A DNA stretch of 64,000 nucleotides from Psococerastis gibbosa. Taxonomy: Eukaryota; Arthropoda; Insecta; Psocodea; Psocidae. Positions 1-10,950 of the stretch are shown piece by piece. The notes under the pieces were generated by a model that was given only the letters and a program-made list of their open reading frames with translations, searched no databases and had not been told where the DNA came from. The stretch lies in contig OZ020488.1 of NCBI GenBank assembly GCA_963971405.1, positions 11,768,152 to 11,832,151 of the forward strand. Reading direction: 5' to 3'. The first letter of the stretch is position 1, and each line of letters starts with the position of its first letter. The translations under genes were made by a program, and so were the position numbers.

Positions 1-243
1 AAGAAACTTTAAACTTTAAGCATATATGAACTGATTTTTAAATGCATTTTATTCAATAACTGAGCATGCTACAGTTATGGGTATACTGATTAACCTCTAA
101 AATAGATTAGTATATCAAGAAGACCATGGTGCAGTTATCTCAAAATTTAAAACAAATTGCAGTTATACGCTTTGGCTTCTATACGTCTCAACTGACTCCA
201 GCGCCGTGAATGTCCATGTAATTCTAGGGTGTGTTTCACTTAC

Positions 244-408
244 TCCTCTTAGCCAGCGGACGATGGGCTCAGGCTGCCCACAGTAGGAAGCACTTAGGAT
301 CACCTTCTCCCCTTGAAGAACATTCAGGTCGGCAGGTCCGCGTAGCAGCAGTGCTGGGCTCTCATCACTGAAGCCTGTCATTGCACGTGATATCTTTGGT
401 AAATCCAC
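244..408 (-). CDS. Unc-89: Exon of giant Ig-domain muscle protein (Unc-89/obscurin-like), first half of an Ig domain
   Basis: This is the leftmost recognised exon of the minus-strand giant gene: 165 nt, 55 codons, phase 0 at both ends. The acceptor is TTTGGTTACAG followed by GTGGATTTACC. The donor is GGA followed by GTAAGT. The peptide runs from a short linker (VDLPKISRAMTGFSDES) into the A to C strands of an I-set immunoglobulin fold: LLLRGPADLNVLQGEKVIL, then GQPEPIVRWLRG. The C-strand Trp is present, but the usual B-strand Cys is replaced within VILSASYC, so this fold probably lacks the canonical disulfide, as many muscle Ig domains do. The second half of the domain must lie in an exon left of the window. 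The Unc-89 name rests on the overall style of the array (see 17200-18392). Other giant sarcomeric Ig proteins such as stretchin-MLCK or titin-like proteins are the alternatives. Confidence 0.8.
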
Positions 409-1276
409 CTGTAACCAAAGCCCCAACAGCAAATGTATAAATCAATTATATGATCCCATCGCCTCTGGAAAGGTTTCGGTAAGGAATAGTGCACGGCACC
501 GCCATGCTTTGGGAGATAGCGGTGCCACCATAGAGTTCTATATAGGAGAGATAGAACATTCGCTTCTCACCAAAAATATAATTGTGAACTTCTGGGGCCT
601 GCGACATACCATTGCAAAAACGTAGCAGGTGACCCTAGAATAAAAAAATATATTTTTGGCGCGCTCGAATGTCCAATCTATAGAACTCTGGTGCCACCGA
701 GTATTTCTTGCCGTCAGTTTATAAGCAATAGTGGGATCCGTCCTACTGCTGGCGTCATTTTCTTCTGAATACTTACAAAAACTCGTAGCACGAAGTTTGC
801 GTGGTCACAGTACCCCTCAATTAATTGGTTGCATTCGTCTCATGTGGAAAATGGATTCAACTACAGCACTGGTATAACGTGAACCTTCCGGGCTTCCGAG
901 ACCAGAAACAACCGACGTCATGTCATAAAGACAACAAGCTAATGATAGCAGCAGTTACCCAGGCCTGCAGACCTAGTACTAAAAACACCGTACCAAGACA
1001 ACCCAATGAGTATCTGAGGTACGAGTGTCTCCTGACGACTGCGCTTTTTGGGATTTTGCGGCAGGTCAGCCAGACCATGTACTATTCTTCTTCAGTGTGG
1101 ACCATATTCTGCAATAGGCCACCTTGATGTCTTTTAGATGCACGGCATTAGTACCGCAGCCGCACCGTGCAATGAAGTCCATCTTCTTCTTTCTCTTTCC
1201 TCTTAGTGCCGCGTGAGGGACCCAATGAAGTCCATGGCATGAAATAAATAATAAATAAACAATATCGTACAATTAC
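409..1276. other. Intron, nothing recognised
   Basis: An 868-bp intron between the two leftmost exons. No repeat family or coding segment was recognised. The frames at 825-1272 have no recognisable content. Confidence 0.6.
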
Positions 1277-1546
1277 CTCAATCTCGCTCGTGGAGAGGGA
1301 CCGGGACCTCATCCTCGGAGGAGGCGGAGCGTCCGCCTCACTGTCACTGGCCCAGTTGTCCGGGAGGACAGTTAGGTCAGCAACTGCTGTCGCAGCAGGT
1401 CCGCAACTGCAGGCCAGAACTGCTGAGAGGCTGTCGGCTGTCCGGCACGCCGGACAACACGTCCGCGCGACCACAGTTACCTGGCCCGCGTCCCGGCGCT
1501 CCACACCGTTCACGTGTAGGATGCTCACGTCGTCGTCGTCCTCCAC
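1277..1546 (-). CDS. Unc-89: Exon of Unc-89-like gene: second half of an Ig domain plus acidic/proline linker
   Basis: 270 nt, 90 codons, phase 0 to 0. The acceptor is TTCCTCGCCAG before GTGGAGGACGAC and the donor is GAG before GTAATT. It completes the Ig domain begun in exon 8234-8041 (VSILHVNGVERRDAGQVTVV is the E-F region). The F-strand Cys expected after DAGxV is Val. Between the F and G strands lies an unusual Cys-rich stretch with five cysteines (TCCPACRTADSL, then ACSCGP). The G strand is ADLTVLPDN. After the domain comes a linker with an acidic patch (DSEADA), a proline run and an Arg/Ser stretch (RMRSRSLS), which is likely disordered. GC content is clearly higher than in the surrounding introns. 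The antisense frame in the same place is a shadow. Confidence 0.8.
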
Positions 1547-1727
1547 CTGGCGAGGAAGAAGATGTAAATGGAATGAGCGAAAGGGAAAGAATACAAAGAT
1601 ATACGGTGGAATTTATCATAAATCCATTGTAGCGTTAAAATAAAAATAGGACCATTGTGTTGTAACTTGTAAGTGCTAAACGGTTTTACAGTAGAACAGT
1701 AGGTAGTTTGTATTGCTATTGTATTGC

Positions 1728-1970
1728 CATGGGCCCAGGGCCCCCACAAAAACAGGGCCCCACAAAAAAATACAAAATCGCAATAGATTAAAAAATAATA
1801 ATAATGATAAATATAAAATATAAAAATAATGATAAATCGTATTACTCTATTCTATTACATTTTGCATCCCGAGTCTCTATTTTATAAAAAATAGTGCAAG
1901 ACTTTTCTGCCCGAGAAAGGGCCCCCACACAATTTCGGTCCGGGGGCCCCCACAAGGTCAAACCCGGCAC
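1728..1970. repeat. Probable degraded hAT-like MITE
   Basis: CATGGGCCCAGGGCCCCCAC on the left is paired with CCGGGGGCCCCCACAAGG and CGGCACTG on the right. The G/C-rich ends and AT-rich core resemble the verified copies. No target duplication could be recognised. Confidence 0.35.
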
Positions 1971-2064
1971 TGTCACCTCCACCACCACCCCGGCAAGGTC
2001 ATCTCGTTTCCGGTCATTTTTCCAAATCTTATTTCTTTACTCCTGCTGACTCGTATCTGTACTT

Positions 2065-2262
2065 GGTTATGTCATGCTTTCGCCTGTTTCATTGCGTCAT
2101 TGTTAAGCTTGTGTCAGCTTGCCCATTATCGCTTGTAGCCGGTGTAGGTTGACATTTTGCCAGTGGCCAAAAATTCAAACGGAAACAATCCAAATAATGT
2201 CCGAAATCCATGGAGTCGTTGGCATTGGATATGGGACCTATGGTACCTATAAGTAGGTCTGG
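2065..2262 (+). repeat. Repeat family B
   Basis: Contains GCCCATTATCGCTTGTAGCC, GGTGTAGGTTGACATTTTGC, TCCAAATAATGTCCGAAATC and GTCGTTGGCATTGGATATGG. It is shared with 10770-10950 and, inverted, with 41275-41400 and 61285-61440. Confidence 0.6.
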
Positions 2263-2451
2263 CTCTATAAAAAGTAACTTAAAAGAACAACAACATACTC
2301 CTCCTGCTTGTAGAGGTTTTCTACAAAGTTAAATAATCCCTCTGTTCCTCTAATTGTTGTTGTTGTAAGATAACATATAATATTAGGGTCTCCGCTAGCA
2401 ACTTAATCGAAGCAGCACTCATTATTATTATTTTTTTATTTTATTTTAGGT

Positions 2452-3358
2452 TAATTGCAAAGAAACAATTTAATGAATGCATCCGATTGACCTCTTCAGT
2501 CGCCTCTGTAGGTTCAATCAATCAATATATTCAAAATTAAGAATACAATACAAAATATACATATTAGAAAATGAACCCTATAGGCCATGTGGCCCGTGAT
2601 GGGTTCTGTCTTAGTTGCTAGGTTAGTATTATAAGATGTTAATATTAATTATAGAATAATAATTAAATAATAAAACTAGGTATGCGGTACATTATACATT
2701 ATTTGGCAAATTGGCATTCTCTTCGTTAAGCTATTCTCCCGGATATATTATGTTTATAAACTGTGGATTACTATGCAGAAATTGCTTAATTGTTTTACGG
2801 CACTTCTTATCTGGCATTAATGTTTTAAGATCAGTTGGTAGTGCGTTAAAAGCTAAAATCCCTAAATATAAGTGGGAATGTTTGTACGAGGCTGTTTTAA
2901 AAGTAGGTATTTGGAGATTGCGACTCTCACGCAGGCGGGTAATCCGGTTATGTTGGATGAATTCACTTTGTCCCTGGAGCGACAGATTTTGCTGTAACCT
3001 ATATGTTAATAATTGGAAGCAGTAAGATGATTTTATCGATGGTACCTTGAATTCGTTGTACAGTGTTAGGGATGGGTACAGGTAATGTTTTCTCAAACTG
3101 ACTCTAATGACATGTCTTATAGAGATTTCTACAGGTTCTAGATGAGTTTGGTGGGCACCTCCCCAAGCCAATAAACTGTAGGATGCTATAGAGTTGACTA
3201 GCGAGAGATAAACTTGCCTCAGTAAATTAATGTCAAGTATTTGTCTGAGTAATTTAAATTTGTAAGTTCCCATGTTGAGTTACGACACGTCTCCGATCGC
3301 ATGGCGCGTAAAGACTCGCACAAGAGCAATCACGTTACTACTTGGCCATCGAAGTCGA
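2452..3358 (-). mobile_element. SINE-2 copy split by a LINE insertion
   Basis: The SINE-2 tail (2452-2515, AATGAATGCATCCGATTGAC region) and head (3273-3358, GTTGAGTTACGACACGTCTC region) flank the LINE fragment. In intact copies (54200-54375) these two segments are adjacent. The order of events is therefore SINE first, then LINE. Confidence 0.6.
2516..3272 (-). mobile_element. 5'-truncated non-LTR retrotransposon (reverse transcriptase C-terminal region)
   Basis: An open frame (3273-2731, 180 residues) reads GTYKFKLLRQILDINLLRQV, LSLVNSIASYSLLAWGGA and a downstream NLQIPTFKTASYKHSHLYLG. This resembles the thumb and C-terminal domain of Jockey/CR1-type reverse transcriptases. The catalytic YxDD region is absent, so the copy is 5'-truncated. 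The 3' tail on the minus strand is a short TTGA repeat (2516-2530). The insertion splits a SINE-2 copy (see 2452-3358). The frame is unusually intact, which suggests a young insertion. Confidence 0.75.
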
Positions 3359-4654
3359 TTATGCGTAGAAATGACATATTTGGTATCTGCGTAGTACCCG
3401 CTGGCATACCTGCTGGTTTACACAAATATAAAAGTGCTGACTGGTCGACAGAATTTATCACTGACCAGTGGCGGATTTACCAATAGGCAACTGAGGAAAA
3501 TGCCTGTTTAGGCTTTGCTTGTATACAATTTCCCAATTTTCTAAGTAGCATATCCTCTTAATTGTGGAGAATTAAAATAAATCGGGGAAATCTTCTTTAA
3601 ATTTGTCATTTTCTCACTATAATTAGACTTGAATGCAGAGTCATCTAGTTGACGGTAACAACCGAAAAATGCGGTACAACATGATTCATGGTGAAAAGTC
3701 ACCACAATTCGCCGTGGTGTAATCTATTAAGTAATAAGCCATGAAGCTGACATCGCTACGCCAGGATAACATCTGTCACGTCTAAATTTATACTATACCG
3801 TATCGCTTTTTTTTTTTTTAACAGAATTTCCGAGGCTGTAGAACTTTTTGGGATCTATGAGATTGAGGCACAGATTTCAAGCGTATCATAATAAACCGAT
3901 TTTAATATTTTATAGAATAGTAAGTACGGTACTGCAGTAAGGACCTAATAGTCAAATGGGCTGTAATTTTTTTTTAAATAAATTTTTAATCTGACCATTT
4001 TAGGGAGATTCATCTACCTATTGAGATGGCGAACTATGTTCGACTTCCGGAAACTTTCTTCACAAATTTTTATTTCATGACCCCCTGAGCCTAAAACCAC
4101 CCTCCATTCAAAATGTCATATATACATACATATAAATACAATTTATGTTAATATTTATGTATATTGACTATAGGAAACACTCTTCCGTAATCTTCCGTAA
4201 ATATTATCAGATTTTTATTAAACTTGGTACAAAAATTGATCATACAAATGTCTTGATCGAGTTCGTTAACCAGCTATATCCGCTATTTAGTTACAAGATG
4301 GCGGCCGATTGAAACCTTATATAATTCATATCTCAGTTAATATTGGCCGCGAATGAATTAACATCCCGTATTATTTAATGGTAATCAACACTTTTTACGA
4401 CAAATCAACCATTTTAAGATGGCATCCAGTCAAAGTGAAAATAATTTGATAAGTAAAAGTTCATAGTCGGCATTGTGGTTCGAAATTTGGAACAGAAGAG
4501 TGTTTTGTGTGTTGATGTTGGAAGTTGTGGTCGGGAAAATAATGAAGTATTTTTTTATTTTTTATTACATAGTAGTTATTACATACATAGGTAGCGTAGA
4601 GGAAAATCAGGGTCTGCGGAATCTCCCTACACCTGATCGGCCAGAGCCGAAAGG
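3359..4654. other. Intronic DNA, mostly unannotated
   Basis: CAGTGGCGGATTTACC at about 3469 looks like the left end of a hAT-like element without a matching right end. The rest is AT-rich with no recognised feature. Confidence 0.4.
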
Positions 4655-4870
4655 GATTTTTACATCTATAGCGGAGGAGAAAAATAAAACATTCGCTGCA
4701 AACCAATCCTTAGATTGCAACTCAAGAAGAAGCGGCTTTCTACTTCTTTAAATGCCTCTTCTATCGAAGATTGGCGATCATCATGCCAATTTGAAACTTG
4801 GAAACTGCTTCTTTGAAAAGGGAAGTCATGCTCTTGCCAAACCACTGCCTCAGGGTTTTCAACCAAGATA
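4655..4870 (+). mobile_element. 3' end of a non-LTR retrotransposon (family with FAANQSLD terminus)
   Basis: The segment carries the block TTCGCTGCAAACCAATCCTT. It encodes the same C-terminal FAANQSLD as copies near 30230 and 63380, followed by a shared 3' untranslated stretch (CTTGCCAAACCACTG) that matches 63440-63530 in inverted orientation. No coding capacity remains. Confidence 0.45.
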
Positions 4871-5040
4871 TTATCTTGCTGGGAGCCCTCTTCCCTAGGA
4901 TTTTAGCGAAGAAATAATGGATTTAGTCAAAATGAGTCGTCCATAATTTGCTTACAAAGCATTTTCATAAAAAGAAAAACCTATGAATATTACGAACATA
5001 AGTAGAATGCATATACAGTGGGTATATTAATAGTAGGTAG

Positions 5041-5246
5041 CATGGCCGTGCCCAGGAGGGTGGTCCAAGGGGTCCGGACCCCCCTCCCCCCGAAATTATT
5101 TTTGATGTAAACCTGCATTGTTTGAAGAGTTGGGATACATTTATTTGAGTTTAAACACTGGATAGAATGGAAGTTCATTAATAAATTAAGTAAAAAAAAT
5201 TTTGGACCCCCCCCCCCCCCGAAATCAAAACCTGAGCACGGCCTTG
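5041..5246. mobile_element. hAT-like MITE, 206 bp
   Basis: Starts CATGGCCGTGCCCAGG and ends CCTGAGCACGGCCTTG (terminal inverted repeats). The flanking 8-bp duplications are GTAGGTAG and GTAGGCAG (7 of 8). G- and C-rich subterminal tracts are present, including a run of C at about 5205-5220. Non-coding. Confidence 0.7.
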
Positions 5247-5692
5247 GTAGGCAGGCTTTAACTACCCCGTGAGAAGTATGTTAACTCTGTTATCGTGTGC
5301 TAAAACGATTGGGCACGGGCTGCTAAATACTCATATTGTACTTACTCGTAGTACGGAAGTGATTAGCTCATAAAAGATAACAAGTTCAGTAGAACAAGCA
5401 CGCACAAAAACATATTTAAAATGTCTTAGTCAGACCACACGCACACCCCCTACGTGAACTATCGCTTCTGAAATGTTTACATTCTAATCATGAGTGATTT
5501 GGCAGATGAATGGCATTAGAGGGCGGAGCTGCAGGCTACTAGCGGGGGGGGGGGGGGGGGGGGTTCGCAGTCGCAGGTGACGGATAGCGAAAAGGCGAAA
5601 AGATATCGTCACCCTAAAGTCAAATCAAAAAAGCAATTTCGACAAAATTGCGCCTAAAGATGCTTTTGCTAATTACAAGCAGTCAGATACGG

Positions 5693-6116
5693 CAGGGACG
5701 CCAACTTGGGCTTGGGGGGGGGGGGGGCACGGTCCATCTTGCCCCCGCAGACTAGTTTCTGGGGAGGCAGCGCCCCCTCCCCCACCCCCAGAAGCAAAGA
5801 ACCCTTAGTGCAGTTTATTTGTTTGTCTCCCTTAATATTCAAACATCAAGATAAAAATAAACAAATAATTTGGCATTTGCACCGCACCATTTTTTAGAAA
5901 CTTTCCCGCGCCAATTTTGTTCGTATAGCCAACTTTCGAATGATTTTTGATATAAAGGCTTTAGTAAATAATTTTATAGAAAGAGCGAGTGTACATCGGT
6001 CAATATTTTCTGCATTATAGTTATTTTAAGTAACCATTTACCAATGCATTTTCCTAATACTTTCCTGAGTACCAAATTCTGCCCCCCCCCAGAATTTTTA
6101 AAACTCGGCGTCCCTG
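5693..6116. mobile_element. hAT-like MITE, 424 bp
   Basis: Starts CAGGGACGCCAACTTGGG and ends AACTCGGCGTCCCTG. The flanks are AGATACGG and AGATACGC (7 of 8). It has a long G run after the left end and a C run before the right end. Confidence 0.7.
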
Positions 6117-6832
6117 AGATACGCCCTCCTAATCAAAAATGTCCGCCTTGTTTCTCACGTAAGGTTTTTTTTCGGGACATACACACATACAAAGGTAGAA
6201 CTTACGACAAGGTCACAAAATCTGATCATAATTAAATTTCCCCAAAAATGCTGGTTACGGTACGCCTTTCTGACTTTAGGGTGACTAGCTCCGAATATAA
6301 CGAATAAGCAGTCCCCGACCAAGCAGCGCCGTAATCGGAGGGTGTGGTGGTTAGTCAGGTGTAGGCTCGCCTAGAAAGTAGCCCGAGGATGACTTTGTGA
6401 CGGGGCGAATATGTCGAAATAAGCAACAACTACTAGGGAACTTCTATGTCCTGTGGATAGGCCCCGAAGGCGGTGGAACTTGATGGAGCCCCGAGTTTTT
6501 GAAACAGCCCAAAAACTGTGTGGGGAAAATTGTAACTTTTAAAAAAAAATACGAATAGAACACCGAGTTTGTTCGATTTTACTTATGTATGAGCACATAT
6601 TGGAATGAGGCAATGTTTCGTTCGCTTTAATAATGCACTTAAAAAAAAATAAGTAGGCCCTAGGTAGGGCAAAATTAGTAAAGTGTAGTTTACTTTATCA
6701 CGAATTACACCTCATTTCAAAATTCCTACTCATTACGTAGTCCAAGATAAGCGGGTATTGAAATGTTTCAGCACGTACTGTACCGTGCAATACAGTGTCA
6801 GTGCCTGTATGGCCTACACTGCAGGCCAGCAG

Positions 6833-7806
6833 GCAGTAGAATGACGCAAAAGAGAGACAACGCGTGAAATAGGCTCAACAGCAAGTGGAATCTGCTTTAA
6901 CCGAACCTCACACCTGCAAAGCTATGTAATACGTAACAACATTGCAATATATGTCCGGTTAGTTAGGCCCGCAGAAGAGCACGAAAGATTAAGATAGGCT
7001 CAAAAGCATGTGGAATCTACTTTAACCGAACCTCACATCTGCAAAGCTATGTAATACGCATCTGTCTTGCTATATTTTTCAGGCTACTTAGACCCGCAAA
7101 AGAGGGGCAAAGCGTAAAATAGGCTTAAAAGCAAGTGGAATCTGCTTTAACCGAACTTCACATCTGCAAAGGTACACAATACGCATCTGCCTTGTTATAT
7201 TTTTGAGGCTACTTAGACCCGCAAGAGGGGCAAAGCGTAAAATAGGCTTAAAAGCATGTGGAATCTACTTTAACCGAACCTCACATCTGCAAAGCTATGT
7301 AATACGCATATCTTGCTATATTTTTCAGGCTACTTAGACCCGCAAAAGAGGGGTAAAGCGTAAAATAGGCTTAAAAGCAAGTGGAATCTGCTTTAACCGA
7401 ACTTCACATCTGCAAAGGTACACAATACGCATCTGCCTTGTTATATTTTTGAGGCTACTTAGACCCGCTAGAGGGGCAAAGCGTAAAATAGGCTTAAAAG
7501 CATGTGGAATCTACTTTAACCGAACCTCACATCTGCAAAGCTATGTAATACGCATCTGTCTTGCTATATTTTTCAGGCTACTTAGACCCGCAAAAGAGGG
7601 GCAAAGCGTAAAAAAAGGCTTAAAAGCAAGTGGAATCTGCTTTAACCGAACTTCACATCTGCAAAGCTATGCAATACGCATCTGCCTTGCTAAATTTTTC
7701 AGGCTACTTGTCTTAGGCCGAACCGAACTTCTCATCTGCAAAGGTATGCATAGTACCTACATTAATACACATCTGCCTTGCAATATTTGTCCGGCTAGTT
7801 AGGCCT
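6833..7806. repeat. Tandem array, 123-125 bp unit, dimeric higher-order structure
   Basis: The marker GTGGAATCT starts at 6885, 7010, 7135, 7258, 7381, 7504 and 7630. Odd copies carry AGCAAGTGGAATCTGC and even copies AGCATGTGGAATCTAC, so the repeat is an A-B dimer of about 246 bp. The 117-codon frame across 7449-7802 is a translation of the array and not a gene. It lies in the 6.5-kb intron between exons 8041 and 1546. Confidence 0.9.
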
Positions 7807-8040
7807 GGTGTGTAAATGGTCTGTTAGTTTTAATTTGTTTTAAATATTTTCCTGTTTTTTCAGTTAAACTGGTAATTTTAAAATTAATTGAACTATTTTT
7901 GATATGGGTTAATGGTAGGAGTGAGCCACAAAATTCGCCTATATGGGTAATAAAGACAAATTTTCTTTCTTTCTCTCAATTATGCCCTCTCCTACACTCA
8001 GCAACGATACACACCAAAGAAAGAAAATTGTTAAACTCAC

Positions 8041-8234
8041 CAAGTATTTTGAAGGAGGCTCCGAAGGGACGAGGGTGTCTCCTATCGCCCAACGAATAAG
8101 GGTGGTCGAAGACCTAGGACCGACGGTTTTGGGGGCGGCCTGCAACCGGGCGCAGAAACTGGCACTGCGACCGCTCGTTACGACCACTGAAGTCGGCTTC
8201 TTGGCGAAGGTAGGGGGCGAAGAACTCAAAGGGT
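8041..8234 (-). CDS. Unc-89: Exon of Unc-89-like gene: first half of an Ig domain
   Basis: 194 nt. The acceptor is GTTGTTTCAG before ACCCTTTGAG. Its first two bases complete a codon begun in exon 17112-16912, giving VKD. The donor is TTG before GTGAGT, and the exon ends in phase 0, matching the next exon at 1546. The peptide begins PLSSSPPTFAKKPTSVVV, continues TSGRSASFCARL and includes IRWAIGDTLVPSEPPSKYL. These are the A to D strands of an I-set domain with the B-strand Cys (SFCARL) and C-strand Trp (IRW). Domain continuity with 1546-1277 (SKYL joined to VEDDDDVSILHV) and the matching splice phases are strong support that nothing is missing between them across a 6.5-kb intron. Confidence 0.8.
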
Positions 8235-8704
8235 CTGAAACAACGTCGTCATGTAACGCTCATAAAACGTGCTCATAGCAATTTCACTTTAAAACAGTAT
8301 TAGGTATTAATACAATATTTTTGCGGTATTTTATTTATTGCCAACTAGCACCTAATTTTTGCTCATCGCATTGAATATCAGCACTATTGTCCGCTAAATC
8401 GTAGTTAACTCGGAACCATTGAACTAAACAATGAAATGCCGACGACACCCGTTACCGCAGACCGCGCAATACCGACTGCGTACTAATCTTATGATGGCCT
8501 ACACTTGCAATAGTACTATAGTTCGAGAAGTAATCTTAATACAATTGCTTCCTATTTCGCATTTGAGATGATATGCATGAAAATAGCCCGCTCGAGGACG
8601 ACATTCATTAATTATTTTCATTGTTTAAGTTATTTTTATTTATGGCTGCAGTGGTTCCGTTTTTGATAATGCAATAATGAAGTGCCGCATTAATTTAGCA
8701 GATA

Positions 8705-8985
8705 AAAGGCTCGGTGCACACCAACGATTCTGTCGTCAGCGATCAGCAGTGAAATTTTTCACGGTAACAAAACCTGGCAAAACCACAGCAGACTGTAGCT
8801 GCAATTCACCAGCAGGGACAAGTCAGTTACAAAAATCTGCCGCAGCCGACTTAAGTTTGCCAGGTTTTTTTACCATTTCCCAAATTGCTCTCATAAAAAA
8901 ATTTTTCAGTGCGTACCGGGTAGAAAGCCCTAATTCTGCGATAGTCTTCTAAGATAGTGAAATAAGATTAAGCACGGTACACACG
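8705..8985. repeat. Inverted-repeat element
   Basis: Inner arms AACCTGGCAAAACCACAGCA (8772) and GTTTGCCAGGTTTTTTTACC (8856) are inverted relative to each other. The outer GGCTCGGTGCACACC and GGTACACACGGACG also look paired. It is probably an old MITE. The 91-codon frame across it is a coincidence. Confidence 0.4.
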
Positions 8986-9172
8986 GACGATACTCGTAGT
9001 AAAGATTTGGGGGCGACGCCTTCGCAATAAAATAAATAAATAAATAAAATAAATAAACGTTTATTTGCAAACAAAGTCCAATAATTGTAGTCATAGGGCT
9101 AGAAAAAGTTTTCCTGTAAATTTCTTGACAATTTAGGCCGACCCCATGTAAGTGCACCGTGTTCCCCTAGAC

Positions 9173-9417
9173 CAGGCAAGTAGCCAGGGAGGGGGCTTTG
9201 GGGGTTGAAGCCCCCCGAAATGTAAAAAAAAAGAAAAAAATCCTAGCATTGTTCAGTTTGATGTTTCACCTGTAATTTTTTTCTCCCTCTAAAAACACTA
9301 AAACTGTGTGTTTTTGCTTGTAAATTCTTAAAAATTTCCGGGGGGGGGGGGCTGACGTTTTACTACCATACCCCCCGACCCCCCGGTAGTTAGCCCCCCC
9401 CCCTGGCCACGTGCTTG
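9173..9417. mobile_element. hAT-like MITE, 245 bp
   Basis: Starts CAGGCAAGTAGCCAGGG and ends CCTGGCCACGTGCTTG. The perfect 8-bp duplication CCCTAGAC lies at 9165-9172 and 9418-9425. G and C tracts are subterminal. Confidence 0.8.
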
Positions 9418-9425
9418 CCCTAGAC

Positions 9426-10764
9426 ATGCCAGACCATAGAAATCTTCTGAAGTAGATGCACCGGATGCAGCGCTGGAAGGTCAGCGATTCTATTATATCG
9501 CGCTTGTACCTACTGATCATTGTATCATAAGATGGACAACGTGTGCATTTAATAGTGTAAATGTTGATGGGACAAATTAAGTTAATGAATAACAATTCAC
9601 GCTTTCTTTAAAAGAAATTGCTGATGATAAGGTAAGTATAGGAGACGATTATTATTTCAATTTTAAGAATGACGCGACAAGTGCTGTGCCAGTGTGTTGC
9701 CAATTTCTAGGCTCCATATTGATTATATTGTGTTAATTGTGGAATAAACTGAAGGATGGAACAAGTCAAGTCCGTAGCCACGGGGGGGGGGGGCGGTCGC
9801 CCCCTGAAACATTAGCAGCGTGCACTAGATAGAATGCTGGAGTTTTTTAAATATATTGGGTTACAGCCTTGGAACAAGTGAATCTCATGTGAGCCGGTGG
9901 ATCCGGACCGTTGGATTCAATCCAGTGCCAGTGGATGTACATCCGGACTTATGTCCACAAAATGTGCGGAGTTACTCATCACTATATTATGGGTATATCG
10001 GTCCGTATATCTGGAAAACTTCTGCAGTATACTGTCGCCGTAGATTGAATTTGTAAACGATAGAAAATCAAGATAATCAGAAAACAAGGTGTCCTGCACT
10101 TTGTAACTCAAAGAGGCAATTTATACGCTAATAAGCCTCCTTGTTCTCCAGACAGCCAACTAATCTTCCAGTCAAATCAACCCCTAATGACATTATACTA
10201 ACTATACAAACAATACATCTCTATTGTACATCTCCACTTTAACATGCCTAGTTACTATAACAAAGTATTTGCACAAAACAAATGACAATCTTTACGTATT
10301 TCTCCAGTGCTCTGCATTACTGGTAAACCCGTAGTCTAGCATTAACAGTCCTAATATGGACAGTTATATGCGGAAAGGAATCCGAATTAAGTCATAGTGA
10401 CGTAGAATGAGCCAGACGCCACTTATGCATGACAGAAAATCGTGTACGAGACGCCACTGATTGACGGATGCGATTTTCCCACGATGATTGTCTTATCCTA
10501 ACGGAAGATTTTTCCCTTTTTTGTCTGCGTCATTTATTGCAATTCGATCTCAAAATCATCGTTATTTCTTAGTATAGCTACAACATGTAGGCTACGTACC
10601 TACGTACGTTCACGGAATGTCGCATTGTTTTGGCATTTGTCAGTGGAATTTAAAGAAGTTCTAACAAATATTATTAGAGCAGAAGCACTACTGGAGCTAG
10701 TGCCACCAATCCGATTGAAGGTCGCCTAGTAAGTAAGTATTTAGACTCGTATATCTGTCCTTGT
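9426..10764. other. Intronic DNA, almost nothing recognised
   Basis: A G run with GTAGCCACGG at 9775-9795 and GCAGCGTGCACTAGATAGAA at 9818 are shared with 33210-33230. This is a fragment of another hAT-like family. The remainder shows no structure. Confidence 0.4.
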
Positions 10765-10950
10765 CAAACATTCGCCTCTTTCATTACATCGATGGTAAGC
10801 TTGACTCAGCTTGTCCATTATCGTTTGTAGCCGGTGTAGGTTGACGACGAGGATATATACCAGTTTGTTAATGGTTAAAAATTCATACGGAACAATACAA
10901 ATACGGTATTGTCCGAAATACGCGGGTTCGTTGGAATTGGACAAGGGACC
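10765..10950 (+). repeat. Repeat family B
   Basis: GTCCATTATCGTTTGTAGCC, GGTGTAGGTTGACGACGAGG, TTCGTTGGAATTGGACAAGG: same order of blocks as 2065-2262. Confidence 0.6.

Noticed and set aside
1290..1643. 117-codon plus-strand frame
   Set aside because: It is the antisense shadow of the GC-rich Ig exon 1546-1277, whose minus-strand frame has domain content and splice sites.
4473..4751. 92-codon frame with a hydrophobic segment
   Set aside because: Its C-terminal half is the FAANQSLD tail of a LINE, and no start, splice or homologue supports the rest.
5543..5563. A long G run as a G-quadruplex regulator
   Set aside because: Homopolymer runs of this length occur more than twenty times in the window, mostly inside MITEs; nothing marks this one as special.
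7449..7802. 117-codon plus-strand frame with internal repeats
   Set aside because: It is a translation of the 123-bp tandem array; neighbouring units contain stops.
6833..7806. A CRISPR-like array
   Set aside because: The repeats are contiguous 123-bp units without unique spacers, in a eukaryotic intron.
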